64,000 nucleotides of DNA. Origin: Propionispira arboris. GTDB taxonomy: Bacteria > Bacillota > Negativicutes > Selenomonadales > Selenomonadaceae. Both the position numbers and the translations under genes were made by a program. Shown piece by piece: positions 61,751-64,000 of this stretch (position 1 is the first letter of the stretch; each line of letters starts with the position of its first letter). Under the pieces are notes generated by a model. The model saw only the letters and a list, made by a program, of their open reading frames with translations, was not told the origin of the DNA and ran no database searches. The stretch lies in contig NZ_FNZK01000008.1 in assembly GCF_900109225.1 (NCBI RefSeq), forward strand, positions 1 through 64,000. The letters are read 5' to 3'.

Positions 61751-64000
61751 ATGGCACATAGAAAGAATGGAATGCGTGCTATTGTTTTAGCAGTTACACT
61801 TGGTTTGTTTGCAGCTCCACTGATTGAATTACCCCAAGTGGATATCAACTTTATTACAAAAGCAGAAGCATCACAGTCAGAGGAACAAATGGTTATACTT
61901 GCTGGTAGTTTGCAAGGTGAACTGGGAGGCAGCAAAGTCTGGAATCCGAATGATCAAAAAACGCGGATGAAATATATTGGAAATGGAAAATATGAACTTC
62001 AAGGCAAACTCCCTGCCGGCGATTATGAATTTAAAATTGCGATTGGTGGTAGTTGGAGCGAAAACTACGGTGATAAAGGGCAGCCTGATGGAGCAAATAT
62101 AACACTACATCTTAAATCTGCACAAAACGTGACATTTGATTATGATGGGATTACACATATTGTTACGTATAGCTATGCTGGGATGGCTGAGCCACCAGCC
62201 GGAAAAAAAGAAACTACTGTAGTTGAGCAGCAAAGAAAAATAATGGTTGCAGGAAATTTGCAGCGTCAGCTTGGTGCAGCTAAGGATTGGGATCCCGGCG
62301 ATATGAAAACGCAGATGAAAGATTTGGGGCATGGCTTTTACAGCTATACGACAAATTTGCTTGCAGGGTCTTACAGCTATAAAATTGCCGTCAATGGAAG
62401 CTGGAATGAAAACTATGGTTTGAATGGCAATGCGGATGGTTCTAATATCCAGATGACTTTGACTAAGCCGCAGACAGTGACATTTTACTACAATGATACA
62501 ACACACAAAATAAAAGACAGCAACAGTTACAAGTTGTTACCGGATCAGGATTTACCTATCGTCAGCGGCGATTTTGCAAAGATGGCCAAAGGTGATCTTT
62601 TGATGCGAGATACAATTCTTGATGAATTTTATACGACAAGTCTTGAGGCAAAAGCCGGAACCTATCATGTGACGATCAGGCAAAAAGGCAAGCAGCTGGC
62701 AGAGCAGCCCGTTATCGTAACGAAAGACAGTAAGCTGACACTTTATTTTGATGCAAAAAGTGGCAAACTGCTGGTTGACGATGGCAGTATTCATGAAGAT
62801 AAACTTTATCATAATACTTGGGAACTTTCGAGTCGGCAGCCATTTGAAGCAATTAAAGCGGGTGATAGTGTGACTTTGGCTATCAGAGGACAAAAAGGCG
62901 ATATCAAAAAAGCACAGCTCATGTTATTCAAATCAAGAATTGTAGCCAGAGGTGGCGATGAATATAATATTGACTACAGTGCTGGTACGAGGACGGTTTA
63001 TGATCTGGATTTTGTTGGCAGTCAAAACAATCAAGATATTTGGTCCAAAAAAATTCAAATTAACGATAATGGAGTTTATGGCTATAAATTTATTCTTAAT
63101 GGAATTAAAGAATATGGTGATGATGCAAAACCAGGACAGACGGGAATGGTTACATTGCGGGATGCAAAACCATTTCAACTGACTGTTTACCGAGCCGATT
63201 ATAAGACACCGAATTGGGCGAAAGAAGCGGTAACTTACCAGATTTTCCCGGATCGTTTCTTTAATGGTGATCCGAGTAATGATAATGCGAAGACAACTGC
63301 TCGAGGTCTGCAGCCGATTCAACATAAAAACTGGAATGAATTACCAACAAATCATTCCAGAACACCACAACTTGATGGGGATTCCTATGAATGTAATGAT
63401 TTTTTTGGTGGTGATCTAGTCGGGATTACGAAAAAATTAGATTATTTACAAGATCTTGGCATTACTGCAATCTATGTGAATCCAATCATGGAAGCAGCAT
63501 CAAACCATCGTTACGATACAGTGAATTATGAAAAGATTGATCCCTTCCTTGGCACACAAAAAGATTTTGATAATTTGATTAAAGAGATGGACAAACGTGG
63601 GATGCACTTAATTATGGATGGTGTGTTCAATCATGTCGGCGATGATTCAATCTATTTTGACCGCTATGGTAAGTATAAAACGGTGGGTGCCTATGAATAC
63701 TGGTCAAGAGTTTATGATTTTATGAATACGAAACATATGAAACAGTCTCAAGCTGAAGCGGCTGCAAAAAAATCTTTGGTGGCGGAAGGTCAAGTGTTCA
63801 GTTCCTACAATTGGCAGAATTGGTTTGACATATCAAATGAAAAAACTATCGATGAAATGGGAACGACATATAAATATCATTCATGGCAGGGTTATTCAAA
63901 TCTTGTTCCGTTTAAAGATTTTCCGCCAACCGCGGATTCACCTGTGAAAGATGAGCCAAATCAGCTAAACAATATCGACCTTGATAAATATTTTATCGAT
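61751..64000 (+). CDS. Secreted GH13 amylase/neopullulanase with two N-terminal X25 modules (3' end beyond window)
   Basis: 750 codons, open to the window edge. It starts MAHRKNGMRAIVLAVTLGLF, a signal peptide. Two related modules of about 100 aa follow (about 47-140 and 155-250), each with the pattern G-LQ-(E/Q)LG, W-P-D-KT-M, L-AG-Y-(F/Y)KIA, G-W-ENYG and D-(A/S)NI. This is the X25 module of pullulanases and amylases. A linker domain precedes the catalytic GH13 barrel, which begins near residue 488 (EAVTYQIFPDRFFNGDPSND). Region I (MDGVFNHVGDDS) is visible; the catalytic Asp/Glu/Asp lie beyond 64000. GAGGAG precedes ATG 61751. It should degrade starch or pullulan outside the inner membrane. 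Confidence 0.9.
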   Translation, partial: MAHRKNGMRAIVLAVTLGLFAAPLIELPQVDINFITKAEASQSEEQMVILAGSLQGELGGSKVWNPNDQKTRMKYIGNGKYELQGKLPAGDYEFKIAIGGSWSENYGDKGQPDGANITLHLKSAQNVTFDYDGITHIVTYSYAGMAEPPAGKKETTVVEQQRKIMVAGNLQRQLGAAKDWDPGDMKTQMKDLGHGFYSYTTNLLAGSYSYKIAVNGSWNENYGLNGNADGSNIQMTLTKPQTVTFYYNDTTHKIKDSNSYKLLPDQDLPIVSGDFAKMAKGDLLMRDTILDEFYTTSLEAKAGTYHVTIRQKGKQLAEQPVIVTKDSKLTLYFDAKSGKLLVDDGSIHEDKLYHNTWELSSRQPFEAIKAGDSVTLAIRGQKGDIKKAQLMLFKSRIVARGGDEYNIDYSAGTRTVYDLDFVGSQNNQDIWSKKIQINDNGVYGYKFILNGIKEYGDDAKPGQTGMVTLRDAKPFQLTVYRADYKTPNWAKEAVTYQIFPDRFFNGDPSNDNAKTTARGLQPIQHKNWNELPTNHSRTPQLDGDSYECNDFFGGDLVGITKKLDYLQDLGITAIYVNPIMEAASNHRYDTVNYEKIDPFLGTQKDFDNLIKEMDKRGMHLIMDGVFNHVGDDSIYFDRYGKYKTVGAYEYWSRVYDFMNTKHMKQSQAEAAAKKSLVAEGQVFSSYNWQNWFDISNEKTIDEMGTTYKYHSWQGYSNLVPFKDFPPTADSPVKDEPNQLNNIDLDKYFID

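Overview
The window is 64 kb of AT-rich chromosome from a diderm Firmicute, most likely class Negativicutes (Sporomusa/Pelosinus/Selenomonas-like). The strongest clue is the gene at 60351, a signal peptide plus one SLH domain fused to an outer-membrane beta-barrel, the OmpM-type porin typical of Negativicutes. A heptose-bisphosphate phosphatase (lipopolysaccharide synthesis), several complete PTS systems, a 2-oxoacid oxidoreductase and an Etf-linked lactate dehydrogenase fit a fermentative anaerobe. No rRNA, tRNA, CRISPR array or prophage was seen. The only mobile-element gene is the transposase tail at the left edge. Layout: 0-6 kb holds that IS1182-like tail, dctA, an HxlR regulator facing a flavoprotein, and korAB. 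6-7.5 kb holds a DeoR regulator diverging from a mannose-type EIIA-like protein that has lost its phosphorylatable histidine. 9.1-15.3 kb is a catabolic cluster: an MFS carrier broken by an in-frame amber codon, a split transketolase, an ApnO-like oxidoreductase, a FadR-type regulator, a hydroxypyruvate reductase-like dehydrogenase and a glycerate kinase. 15.4-20 kb is a mixed block: an M50-like protease, lepB, ppnP, gmhB, and marR with a fosmidomycin-type exporter. 20.3-25.8 kb is a PRD regulator, a three-gene fructose-type PTS and two class II aldolases, without a sugar-phosphate kinase. 26-28.4 kb holds a NiCoT transporter, a tautomerase and gpmA. 28.6-33 kb is a beta-glucoside PTS operon. 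33-36 kb holds a secreted acetolactate decarboxylase and a chemoreceptor. 36-41 kb is the lctBCD lactate dehydrogenase operon facing a fumarylacetoacetase-family hydrolase. 41-45.3 kb holds an acetyltransferase, a TetR-controlled exporter, a YczE-like protein and an AraC regulator. 45.8-49.2 kb holds a GPH symporter and a GH127 beta-L-arabinofuranosidase. 49.5-54.4 kb holds a double-retropepsin/PDZ protein, a DapB-family reductase, a Pro/Thr-rich membrane protein, a nitroreductase, and a MerR/carboxymuconolactone-decarboxylase pair. 54.6-64 kb is an alpha-glucan locus: RpiR regulator, PTS IICBA, GH13 glucosidase, HAD phosphatase, SLH-porin and a secreted X25-X25-GH13 amylase running off the right end. 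Two observations stand out. First, the 9-15 kb cluster fits a catabolic route I do not recognise as described: an apionate-type acid is oxidised to a 3-oxo acid, a split transketolase removes its two-carbon ketol unit leaving hydroxypyruvate, and reduction and phosphorylation give 2-phosphoglycerate. This is inferred from gene content and chemistry. Second, a family of roughly 115-150 bp palindromic repeats occurs six times between genes in 60 kb, with matching terminal inverted repeats and a compensatory base-pair change in its hairpin.
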